This document shows positions 17,760-25,193 of a stretch of DNA of 64,000 nt, piece after piece. Source of the DNA: Psychroserpens sp. SPM9 (GTDB taxonomy: Bacteria; Bacteroidota; Bacteroidia; Flavobacteriales; Flavobacteriaceae); the NCBI RefSeq assembly GCF_025153525.1, contig NZ_JANZNR010000001.1, forward strand, positions 806,001 to 870,000, written 5' to 3'. The position numbers and the translations under genes were made by a program. The notes under the pieces are model-generated. The model was not told the origin of the DNA and did not search any database. It worked only from the letters and a program-made list of their open reading frames with translations. The stretch's first letter is position 1; each line of letters starts with the position of its first letter.

Positions 17760-18410
17760 ATGACTATTAAGGCTATAGGTTTTGATTGGGAGGGAGTAAT
17801 TTCAAGAATAGAGGGAGATAATTTTAACGATTCAGCAGCTTCATTTTTATCAGTTGAAAAAGAAAGATTTAGATCTGTATATTTCAAACATAATCATATA
17901 ATAAATAGAAGTTCTGTTTCATGTCAAAAAGAAACCTTAAAGTTAATGTGGAAGAATATATTAAATGAACTTGGAATTTTAAACCAATTAAATTCATTTT
18001 TAGAATTTTTGAATTCTCGTCCAAAAAGTAAAATAGATTTTCGAATGATTAGTTTATTAAAACTACTTAAAGAAAAAAACTATAAATTAGGGCTATTAAG
18101 TAATAACTCTTCTGAAGAAGCACTTAAGTTAAGAAAAAAGAAGGTAGATATTTATTTTGATACATTTCTTATTTCTGCTGAAATTAATATGATGAAACCT
18201 GACCCAAAAGCATTTTATTATTTGGCTAAACAATTAAATGTGCAAATTCATGAGATGGTCTTTATTGATGATTCTAAAAGAACTATTTCTATGTCGGATT
18301 TATCAGGTTATCTCCCAATACACTTCATCTCATTTGAAGATTTACTTCTAAAATTGAAAGGGTATAATGTAATTAATCATGATGACTATACTAATTTAAC
18401 TAGCAGTTAG
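17760..18410 (+). CDS. HAD-family hydrolase
   Basis: This 216-aa protein shows HAD motif I FDWEGV (nucleophile D9, with the usual second Asp replaced by Glu11), motif II LLSNNS, Lys in MKPDPKAF and motif IV FIDDSKR. The ATG at 17760 is preferred; an upstream ATG at 17709 would add 17 residues before motif I. It is probably a small-molecule phosphatase or phosphotransferase. The D-to-E change at the general acid/base site is unusual and could alter activity. It is the last gene of the cargo cluster. Confidence 0.8.
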   Translation: MTIKAIGFDWEGVISRIEGDNFNDSAASFLSVEKERFRSVYFKHNHIINRSSVSCQKETLKLMWKNILNELGILNQLNSFLEFLNSRPKSKIDFRMISLLKLLKEKNYKLGLLSNNSSEEALKLRKKKVDIYFDTFLISAEINMMKPDPKAFYYLAKQLNVQIHEMVFIDDSKRTISMSDLSGYLPIHFISFEDLLLKLKGYNVINHDDYTNLTSS

Positions 18411-18452
18411 TAAAGCTCAAGAATGACTTACATTTCCAAGAACTCTGCCATC

Positions 18453-18468
18453 AAAAGCTTTAGCTTTT
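18453..18468. terminator. Short bidirectional hairpin between convergent genes
   Basis: AAAAGC (18453-18458) and GCTTTT (18463-18468) flank a 4-nt loop, 42 bp after the HAD stop and 20 bp beyond the stop of the replication gene. It is a weak terminator candidate. Confidence 0.4.
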
Positions 18469-18487
18469 ACTAAATTAAAAAAGACAA

Positions 18488-19000
18488 CTAATACCAGTTA
18501 TCTCTTTTAATTTGCTTCTCTTCTTCATTTTGTAGTATCTCTTGCATACGCTCCTGGTCCGTCAAACGTTCATTTGCTTTCAACTTTTGTAGAGGAATTT
18601 CTTTTGTCCTGGGCAAAATTTGCCCTTTGTTTTTGTCATTTTTTGCTTTGTCTAACGTGTAATTTTCTTTATTGATAGTTTTTAATGCGTAGTAAATACG
18701 TTTGGCATTCTTTCGTTTCTGTGGATTATTTAATATGTTTCCATAGTCATCTGTTAAGGTGATAAGGTCTAATTCTAACAACTCAGTAATTGCTGTCGTG
18801 ACACTTCTTGATGAGAGTCCAACTTTTGAGAACTGCGAATGGCTGATCCAATCTCTGGGTTTCACATTTCCTTGAGGGTCTCGCCATCCATAAGTATTAC
18901 GTGCGATTTTTAAATACACCCTTACAGCTGAAGCAGACAGATCAATCATAAGCTCATCGAAGAAACGATTCGGTATCGGTGTCGTGTATTTAAGCCTCAT
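18488..19000 (-). CDS. Replication initiator-like winged-helix protein
   Basis: From the ATG at 19000 this is a 170-aa protein (MRLKYTTPIPNRFFDE). It has the winged-helix pattern of phage replication O/DnaD-type initiators: VYLKIARNTYGWRDP, DWISHSQFSKVGLSSRSV, AITELLELDLI. A charged, low-complexity tail rich in K/E follows. Upstream starts at 19015 and nearby would increase the overlap with the preceding gene; even the 19000 start overlaps it by 11 bp. With the iteron-like repeats upstream it suggests a self-replicating or formerly plasmid element. Confidence 0.65.
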   Translation of the reverse strand: MRLKYTTPIPNRFFDELMIDLSASAVRVYLKIARNTYGWRDPQGNVKPRDWISHSQFSKVGLSSRSVTTAITELLELDLITLTDDYGNILNNPQKRKNAKRIYYALKTINKENYTLDKAKNDKNKGQILPRTKEIPLQKLKANERLTDQERMQEILQNEEEKQIKRDNWY

Positions 19001-19193
19001 GATCATTAAAGTCAATCACTGGTAATTCTTCGTTCTGATTGGCAAAAATTTGAAAATCATTTGGAAGATGAAATAAGCTCAAGTACCACCCTTTATTTGG
19101 GGTCACTTTAATAATTCCAACCTTGTTATGAATAACTTTCCCTCCTGAATTAGGAATCTCTTTTCGACTAACGACATTATAAAATGTAGACAT
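18990..19193 (-). CDS. 67-aa hypothetical protein coupled to the replication gene
   Basis: This small soluble protein (MSTFYNVVSRKEIPNSGG...) of unknown family has mostly beta-strand-like sequence. Its 3' end overlaps the start of the replication gene by 11 bp. It is the first gene downstream of the iteron-like repeats. Confidence 0.55.
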   Translation of the reverse strand: MSTFYNVVSRKEIPNSGGKVIHNKVGIIKVTPNKGWYLSLFHLPNDFQIFANQNEELPVIDFNDHEA

Positions 19194-19265
19194 TTTAAGT
19201 TTTGTTTTAAGTAACCTTTAACCTTAGGTCTAAAGACCAATACTACCCAACTCATAAAAACTTTT

Positions 19266-19362
19266 CGTCATATACTTTTACGACATCGATGTTCCGTACT
19301 ATATCTTTTGCGACGTTATGTCTTGAAAATATAATACCCTATTAAATAAGGGCTTCTGCGAC
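19266..19362. repeat. Iteron-like direct repeats, origin or operator candidate
   Basis: The repeats CGTCATATACTTTTACGAC (19266-19284) and CGTACTATATCTTTTGCGAC (19295-19314) share the core CTTTTnCGAC exactly 30 bp apart. A third, partial core CTTCTGCGAC is at 19353-19362. They lie in an AT-rich 319-bp gap (19194-19512) upstream of the replication genes. Three-turn spacing next to a winged-helix initiator fits plasmid iterons or an autoregulatory operator. Confidence 0.5.
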
Positions 19363-19476
19363 ACCATTTTTGTGGTAAACAAATCAAAAAGTATTAACTA
19401 AATAAATAAGTTTTTGTGAGGTTCAATAGTATTTATAGTTAAAGGTACTATTAGTATTATATTCCAATTCCAATAC

Positions 19477-19505
19477 AAAAGCAATCTTCATTTGAGATTG
19501 CTTTT
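19477..19505 (-). terminator. Intrinsic terminator after the integrase gene
   Basis: AAAAGCAATCT (19477-19487) pairs with AGATTGCTTTT (19495-19505) around a 7-nt loop. It lies 7 bp beyond the integrase stop at 19513. T tracts on both sides make it usable in either direction. Confidence 0.7.
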
Positions 19506-19512
19506 TATATTG

Positions 19513-20394
19513 TTATGCTACCTGTAAGAACTTTTCTGCTGTCTCTAGATATCTGCTCTCTGATAGCTGCAGATAGTTAAAACTAGATTCTGGACTCACA
19601 TGCCTGAGGATGGCACTTACATCTCTAACAGTTCCTCCACGTTCTAATATTTCATTAGCTTTTCCATGTCTAAATGAGTGAGGTGTGATATCTTTATCAA
19701 CCATAGCATCTTTAGCTATTTGCTTTACCCACCTTTGAATACTCTTAACAGTATAAGGTTTGCTTGTTTTTGGGTTCACTAATAGATATTTTGAGGATAC
19801 GGGCATACATAGTCTTATCCCTAAATAAATGTTCATGAGTTCATTGGTATCACTTCCCCAAACCACTAGATTATATCGCATCGTTTTTCGAGTTCTAATT
19901 TTAGCGGTTCTAAGCCCATTGATTCCTTGGCTTCCTATATCAGTAAGTTTGATATCTAAAAGCTCGCTAACTCTCATTCCTGTATCCCAAAGAAGATGAA
20001 GCACCAATTTCTTTTGGAGATCGCCTAGATATCTCTCATCCAATATATCATTCATGAATTCAAAATCTGAACTCGTTACTATAGCTTTTTCTGGGCTTAT
20101 AAATTTTATGCGCTTTATTTCTTTCGGATTTAAATTCACTTCATTTCTTCCTTGCCAGAACCAGAAGAAGTTTTTTAAAATATCCGATGAATAAGCTATC
20201 GTTGCTGGAGCATAGTTCCCTCTCATACTGTTTTGGAATGCAACAACATCATCTCCAGTCACATCCATTAAACATGATTTCGGCATAATGTAATACATAA
20301 AATCATCCAATCGTTTCTTGTATCTATAAAATGCAGAATTAGTGTGGCCTTCTTTCCACTTTAAATAAATCTGTATTGCTTTTTCAATTGTCAT
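19513..20394 (-). CDS. Tyrosine recombinase / integrase
   Basis: This 293-aa protein has an N-terminal SAM-like core-binding domain (residues 1-95) and the catalytic domain with Arg141 in WDTGMRVSELL, His239-x-x-Arg242 in TPHSFRH, His265 in LRHVSPESS and Tyr274. All catalytic residues are present, so it should be active. ATG 20394 is preferred over 20415, because the longer start would lie inside the hairpin at 20403-20435. It probably integrates the mobilizable element; the att sites were not found. Confidence 0.9.
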   Translation of the reverse strand: MTIEKAIQIYLKWKEGHTNSAFYRYKKRLDDFMYYIMPKSCLMDVTGDDVVAFQNSMRGNYAPATIAYSSDILKNFFWFWQGRNEVNLNPKEIKRIKFISPEKAIVTSSDFEFMNDILDERYLGDLQKKLVLHLLWDTGMRVSELLDIKLTDIGSQGINGLRTAKIRTRKTMRYNLVVWGSDTNELMNIYLGIRLCMPVSSKYLLVNPKTSKPYTVKSIQRWVKQIAKDAMVDKDITPHSFRHGKANEILERGGTVRDVSAILRHVSPESSFNYLQLSESRYLETAEKFLQVA

Positions 20395-20402
20395 AATCCA
20401 TA

Positions 20403-20435
20403 AAAGACCCGCCAAAGGAAATCTAGCGGGTCTTT
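20403..20435. terminator. GC-rich hairpin directly upstream of the integrase
   Basis: AAAGACCCGC (20403-20412) pairs perfectly with GCGGGTCTTT (20426-20435) around a 13-nt loop. It begins 8 bp upstream of the integrase ATG. It could attenuate integrase expression or be a recombinase-related site; a T run follows poorly on either strand. Confidence 0.45.
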
Positions 20436-20880
20436 CATATACCCCTGCTACCTATGGTAGATTTGACAATCAAAATATATTAATGCCAAATCTCGCTTAG
20501 TGAGAGATACAATGATAAACTCGCGTTGTTTCCTTAGTTTGAAACATATGCTCCAAACGACCCTTTCGGGCAACGAGGTTTCTTTTTAATTTGTTTACCA
20601 CTTATAGTGTATCTCATAATAAAAATAAAATCAAGATTCATTCTAGCGAACCTTAATCAAAAGTTACTACTGGTACTTATGGCCTTGCCATGATATAATG
20701 GAGATAAGCAAAGCAGTTTTTATCTACCAGTTAGTCACTTAAGCTTATCACTCCATCTCTATACAGTCAGTTCTTTTCCCCAACACCCTAAGGGTGATTA
20801 AACAATTTTTATAATTGTCAATCCTTATCGGTTACAATTCAATACACCCAAATCTTTTACTCATTTCATCTCATAGCTTT
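20436..20880. other. Non-coding 445-bp region before the second transfer ATPase
   Basis: No convincing gene was found. It contains ATCTC/GAGAT arms near 20491-20510 and a short CCC/GGG hairpin near 20560-20580 with a downstream T run. A perfect 13-bp palindrome CACCCTAAGGGTG is at 20784-20796, close upstream of the ATPase start at 20881. The last is an operator or terminator candidate. No tRNA was recognised. Confidence 0.4.
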
Positions 20881-22044
20881 ATGTCCTTTGATCCTTTCAA
20901 GGTGAGCTATTTTGCTAGAGCGAACTTTAGAAATGATAATCAGCTATTCGGCATCCTTCAAAAGGATAGAATGATGCACCTCTACTGTTTTGGAAAAACA
21001 TCCAGTGGTAAAACGACATTATTGCAGACTTTAATGTCTGAAGATCTGTTAGCTTCTCGTGGATTTATGTTCCTTGATCCTCATGGTGATTCAGCTTCTT
21101 TTATGGACAGCTATATTCGTAAGCGGTTTCCTTTAACTAAGTACATCTATTTTGATGTCACTGATCCAAATATTCCTTTTGGATATAATCCGCTTCGCCA
21201 TGTTTCAGCTTCGAAACGTTCCCTAGTAACCTCCAATATCCTTGAGATATTTCAGCGTAATTGGAAATCCGCTTGGGGAATGAAAATGGAACATATCTTA
21301 AGAATGTGCCTTCTTGGTCTATTGGACAGACCTCATTCAAACCTATCGGACATTTTAAGAATCATTTATGATTCGTCCTTTAGGAATTCTTGTATTCCTT
21401 ATATCCGAAATGAAGCGGTCAAGACCTTCTTTGAAAAGGAATTTCCAAAGTATAAGCCGAATGATTTATTTCCTATCTTAAATAAATTAGGAGCACTTCT
21501 TTCTCACGATATCGTAAAACGAATATTGGTTGATAATACGGATCAATTATCTCTGAGGTCAATAATTGATAATGGGACTGTACTCATTATCAATTTAGCT
21601 AAGGGTGCAGTAGGAACAGATGTTGCTAATATCCTTGGTGGACTACTGCTCACTTCCCTATCATCTGCAGCCTTTTCTCGTATTGATTCTCCAGTTGAAG
21701 ATCGAAAACCTTATTTCTATTACATCGATGAGTTTCAAACTCTCAGCGGTTCAGAGCTTATCTCTGAACTCTTAGCTCAAATTCGAAAGTTCGCTATTGG
21801 ACTTAATCTTAGTAATCAGTTTTTGTATCAGCTTGACCCTGATGTTAGAGCTAGTCTTCTTGGAAACGTTGGAACAATTATTTGTTTCCGTTTAGGTATT
21901 CAAGATGCACGACTTATGGAAAAGGAGTTTTATCCTGAATTTAAAGCCTCAGATTTCACTTCCCTTCCCAATCATTCCATTTACCTCAGACTGATGATCG
22001 ATGGTAAGCCCTCAAAACCTTTTAGCGCAGACACTGTTTTATAG
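20881..22044 (+). CDS. VirD4/HerA-like DNA-transfer ATPase
   Basis: From the ATG at 20881 (an upstream TTG is less likely) this is a 387-aa protein. It has Walker A GKTSSGKTT at residues 38-46, LDPHGDSA (65-72), Walker B FYYIDEF (279-285), and conserved AQIRKFAIGL and GNVGTIICFRLG blocks. This is the T4SS DNA-binding/HerA-FtsK type ATPase found on plasmids and integrative elements. It is a second coupling-type ATPase in the same element, separate from the one at 8555. It starts the plus-strand accessory run with RadC and the methylase. Confidence 0.75.
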   Translation: MSFDPFKVSYFARANFRNDNQLFGILQKDRMMHLYCFGKTSSGKTTLLQTLMSEDLLASRGFMFLDPHGDSASFMDSYIRKRFPLTKYIYFDVTDPNIPFGYNPLRHVSASKRSLVTSNILEIFQRNWKSAWGMKMEHILRMCLLGLLDRPHSNLSDILRIIYDSSFRNSCIPYIRNEAVKTFFEKEFPKYKPNDLFPILNKLGALLSHDIVKRILVDNTDQLSLRSIIDNGTVLIINLAKGAVGTDVANILGGLLLTSLSSAAFSRIDSPVEDRKPYFYYIDEFQTLSGSELISELLAQIRKFAIGLNLSNQFLYQLDPDVRASLLGNVGTIICFRLGIQDARLMEKEFYPEFKASDFTSLPNHSIYLRLMIDGKPSKPFSADTVL

Positions 22045-22099
22045 GTCTCTGTGAATTTCTAATCCGTGCCAATTGGTACAACTAAAAACAGATTTAAAA

Positions 22100-22567
22100 A
22101 TGAAAACAAAATTGCCCTTTACTCAGCTCTTTAGCTGTAGTGAAATTGAGGTCTGTTATAAACGGCCTCTATTTAACAAAATGATGCATATCAAAGGCTC
22201 TAAAGATGCTGATCAGATTTTAAGGTCCTATATTGACTTAGAGCGCATTGATCTTAAGGAGTTCTTTTGGGTCATTCCATTATCAAACGCCAATCGTGTT
22301 CTTGGAATTTCTGAAATTGGCTCTGGAACTATTAAAGGGGTAGCCACAAATATTCATGAGATTTATCAGCTTGTGCTGCTAACCAATGCTTCTAGTCTAA
22401 TCGTGGCTCACAATCACCCCTCTGGAACATTAAAACCTTCTGCAAATGATAAACAGATAACAAAAAAACTTATGAAACTTGCCGAGCTTATCGATGTAAC
22501 TTTATTGGACCATCTTATCATCACCTCTGAGAGTTACTTTTCGTTTTCTGATAATCACATGCTCTAG
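22100..22567 (+). CDS. RadC-family JAB/MPN+ domain protein
   Basis: This 155-aa protein contains the JAMM zinc signature HNHPSGTLKPSANDKQITK, plus IIKGV-like and LLDHLIITSESYFSF segments typical of RadC (DUF2466). ATG 22100 is preferred over an upstream TTG at 22073. Mobile-element RadC proteins are common, but their role is unsettled; no DNA-repair function should be assumed. Confidence 0.85.
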   Translation: MKTKLPFTQLFSCSEIEVCYKRPLFNKMMHIKGSKDADQILRSYIDLERIDLKEFFWVIPLSNANRVLGISEIGSGTIKGVATNIHEIYQLVLLTNASSLIVAHNHPSGTLKPSANDKQITKKLMKLAELIDVTLLDHLIITSESYFSFSDNHML

Positions 22568-22614
22568 CAAGCCCTCCCCTTTTCTCTTACTTAACCTTAA
22601 TCACTTCTCTTTTT

Positions 22615-23448
22615 ATGCCCAAGACTCCAATAACTTACTATGGAGGTAAGATAAATATGGTCTCTGCGATACTTCCACTCATTCCCAAACACCGAATCTA
22701 TACGGAAAGTTTTTTTGGAGGTGGTGCAATATTTTTTGCTAAGTCCCCTTCTGAAGCAGAGGTCATTAATGATACCAATAATATGGTGGTCAATTTCTAT
22801 GAAGTAGTAATTACTGACTTTGATAATCTTAAAACAAAAATTGAAGCAACGCTGTTTTCAAGAGCTACCTATTCAGTTGCCGTTGCCATTTATAGAATGC
22901 CTCATTTGTTTTCTAAACTACAACAAGCCTGGGCATTTTATGTAGGAACGAATATGGGGTTTACTTGCCAAATTGGGTCTTGGGGTTATGACAAATATTC
23001 TAAGCGTGTGAATTCGTTTCGTAACAAGAAACTCTTGTTTGATGAAACTGTATGTAAACGTTTAGAAAATGTACAGATTGAAAATGTGGATGCTTGTAAA
23101 GTGATTTCTTCTCGAGATACAGAAGATGCATTTCATTATGTCGACCCGCCATATATCGATTCCAATCAAGGACATTATTCAGGGTATTCTAAAACGGATT
23201 ACAAGAATTTATTGGATATCCTTACTAATGTCAAAGGTAAGTTCATTTTAAGCTCTTACCCTTCAAAACTCCTTAGCAAATACACCAAGAAAAACGGATG
23301 GCATACTATCGTGTTTGACAAGCCCCTATCTGCTCAAAAAGCAGTTTCTGGAAAGAAACGAAAACGAAAAACAGAAGTACTCACCGCAAACTACTCGCTA
23401 AGCGAGATTAAAAAAATAAATACTAATCCGCGACAAGTCGTCGCATAA
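22615..23448 (+). CDS. Dam-type DNA adenine methylase (D12 class)
   Basis: This 277-aa protein has N-terminal YYGGK (SAM-binding), SFFGGGAIFF and the catalytic DPPY in YVDPPYIDSNQGHYSGY. The motif order is that of D12-class N6-adenine methyltransferases. No restriction gene is adjacent, so it is likely an orphan methylase protecting or marking the element. A basic C-terminus ends the protein. Confidence 0.9.
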   Translation: MPKTPITYYGGKINMVSAILPLIPKHRIYTESFFGGGAIFFAKSPSEAEVINDTNNMVVNFYEVVITDFDNLKTKIEATLFSRATYSVAVAIYRMPHLFSKLQQAWAFYVGTNMGFTCQIGSWGYDKYSKRVNSFRNKKLLFDETVCKRLENVQIENVDACKVISSRDTEDAFHYVDPPYIDSNQGHYSGYSKTDYKNLLDILTNVKGKFILSSYPSKLLSKYTKKNGWHTIVFDKPLSAQKAVSGKKRKRKTEVLTANYSLSEIKKINTNPRQVVA

Positions 23449-23461
23449 ATTCTTTTTAAAA

Positions 23462-23677
23462 ATGAAAAAAGTAATTGACAAAACCGTCAACCTAGATTTG
23501 GTTGGCGTTAATGGAAATGCATTCGCAGTAATGGGTGTATTCCAAAAACAAGCTAGAAAAGAAGGCTGGAGTACCTCTGAAATTGAAATGGTACTCGCTG
23601 AGGCGAAAAGCGGAGACTATGACCATTTGCTCGCAACGATTATGAATCATTGTGAAGCTAAAGACGAGGAGTTATGA
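23462..23677 (+). CDS. 71-aa conserved-looking small protein
   Basis: MKKVIDKTVNLDLVGVNGNAF is followed by a helix with KQARKEGWSTSEIEMVLAEA and an acidic tail. It is soluble with no recognised domain. It lies 13 bp after the methylase and its stop overlaps the next start (ATGA), so it is part of an operon. Confidence 0.6.
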   Translation: MKKVIDKTVNLDLVGVNGNAFAVMGVFQKQARKEGWSTSEIEMVLAEAKSGDYDHLLATIMNHCEAKDEEL

Positions 23678-24216
23678 AGATAAGAGAAAAACGAAGACTT
23701 CTTATTTACTTAGAATTACTTCTTGAAAGATTCATTACAGAACAACAAAATGAAATTCATCCGAATGTTATCAAGTACTTCTTAACTGAAGAGCTCATTG
23801 ACATCGTCTTATGGACGTATCCAAAAACTTGGACACATGAAGTTTTAAAAAATAAAACAGATAAGGAGCTAATAGAACTCATAGGTAGTGATTCAAATAT
23901 AGTGCTATATCTTATAGATCACATTGAAAAAACTACTCCTTTATATCCTCAGTTAACACGGGAGGAAGTAACTCGATTCTTCTCAAGAACACAAAAGGAA
24001 ACGCACTACTTGGCATCAAAACCAGTTGATCAGTGGGATAAGTACGATGTTTCAAACTATCGGTCTCTTCTCTTAAAAACTGGAACTACGAAAAAGGTCT
24101 TTGGCATATTCACATCTGATGTACTTGCAGAAGATGTCTATGCCGTGACCACCAAACCATCTTACTTCTTTGATACATATGAGGAAGCAGAAGGTGAGAT
24201 CAAAAACATAGAGTGA
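23674..24216 (+). CDS. 180-aa hypothetical protein
   Basis: This soluble, mainly helical protein starts MKIREKRRLLIYLELLLERF. Its C-terminal part (AEDVYAVTTKPSYFFDTYEEAE) resembles short element-borne proteins. I recognise no family. It is coupled to the 71-aa gene by a 4-bp overlap. Confidence 0.55.
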   Translation: MKIREKRRLLIYLELLLERFITEQQNEIHPNVIKYFLTEELIDIVLWTYPKTWTHEVLKNKTDKELIELIGSDSNIVLYLIDHIEKTTPLYPQLTREEVTRFFSRTQKETHYLASKPVDQWDKYDVSNYRSLLLKTGTTKKVFGIFTSDVLAEDVYAVTTKPSYFFDTYEEAEGEIKNIE

Positions 24217-24294
24217 GAAGGACAGTTCAAAGCCAATGAGCTGAAGATTCATAAACTCTATTTAATAACATAGTAACATTTAAAATTTAATATC

Positions 24295-24660
24295 ATGAAA
24301 ACAAGCAAACAGCAATTAATGAAGTACTTTGCTACGGTTCTTCGGGGTCGTGCATTAGGAAAACAGACGGATTCTTTGATGGGTAAAAACCTTGCGTTTT
24401 ACTTTTCAAGAAGAGAACTTATCGAGATTTTGAAAAAGAAATTTAATGGAACTATTCCAAAAGAACATGATCTTGTGGAATTGGAAAACAAAGAACTTCT
24501 AGAACTCATCGAGGATGAACTTTTTATCATTTCCTATGTCACTGAAAAATGGAGTAAAGAGATTCCCGAAAAGAAACCTCCTGCTGAAAAATCTCCGGCA
24601 CGATCAAGTCAAACTCAAAAACCAAAGCCCAATGACAAAAAAGATCAAAAGACAAGCTAA
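24295..24660 (+). CDS. 121-aa hypothetical protein
   Basis: The N-terminal ~90 residues are globular and helical (MKTSKQQLMKYFATVLRGRA, ELIEILKKKFNG) and partly resemble the start of the 23674 protein. The end is a Pro/Lys/Ser-rich tail (KKPPAEKSPARS). The function is unknown. Its 3' end overlaps the next gene by 29 bp in another frame. Confidence 0.5.
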   Translation: MKTSKQQLMKYFATVLRGRALGKQTDSLMGKNLAFYFSRRELIEILKKKFNGTIPKEHDLVELENKELLELIEDELFIISYVTEKWSKEIPEKKPPAEKSPARSSQTQKPKPNDKKDQKTS

Positions 24661-25057
24661 TTTAGAGAAAGCTTGTGATCATGCTTTGTGGCTCAACTTC
24701 AAACATCGAGTAGATGGTAAAACCTTTGGAGTTATCCAAAGCATCGAAGGTGATTATCTTGTTAGTGAAATCAATCACCCATCTCTAAAAGGAGAAGACT
24801 TTGAGGTTTTACCTAGAGATTATTCCAATATGACCTATAATCATATTCGTCATATAGGTATGGATGAGAATCCACTTGCTCACTTTGAAGAAATCAAAGG
24901 AATGTTCTCTACTATACATGGTGAGATTTTGAGATTTATTTTATCTCACAAAATTCCACTTGAGAAATTTATTCGTTATGAACTAGCCTCTCGTGGTCAT
25001 GATGAAAATCATAGGGGGGTTGGGTTTGAAAAGTCGCAAGAAATTTGGCTTACATAA
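24632..25057 (+). CDS. 141-aa hypothetical protein
   Basis: ATG 24632 (MTKKIKRQANLEKACDH) is chosen; starts further upstream lie deep inside the 24295 gene. The protein is soluble, with KTFGVIQSIEGDYLVSEINH and FIRYELASRGHDENHRGVGF. No family was recognised. It is the last gene before a strong terminator, closing this operon. Confidence 0.55.
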   Translation: MTKKIKRQANLEKACDHALWLNFKHRVDGKTFGVIQSIEGDYLVSEINHPSLKGEDFEVLPRDYSNMTYNHIRHIGMDENPLAHFEEIKGMFSTIHGEILRFILSHKIPLEKFIRYELASRGHDENHRGVGFEKSQEIWLT

Positions 25058-25066
25058 TTCAATAGG

Positions 25067-25097
25067 AAAAGCTGTCATTAGTATGGCAGCTTTTTTT
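25067..25097 (+). terminator. Intrinsic terminator closing the 20881-25057 run
   Basis: AAAAGCTGTCAT (25067-25078) pairs with ATGGCAGCTTTT (25083-25094, one G-U) around a 4-nt loop. A run of T follows directly. It lies 10 bp after the last stop. Confidence 0.8.
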
Positions 25098-25193
25098 AAT
25101 TGCTTAACTAATAATAGGTCAAAAATATTTATTACCTTTAACATTCTCCCTATGTACTTATAGCTAATATTGTGAATTTTAAAACCATGAATT

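Noticed and set aside
20440..20600. Possible tRNA or attachment site near the integrase
   Set aside because: The short stems around 20491 and 20560 do not build a cloverleaf and no GTTCRA T-loop was found; no flanking direct repeat could be matched.
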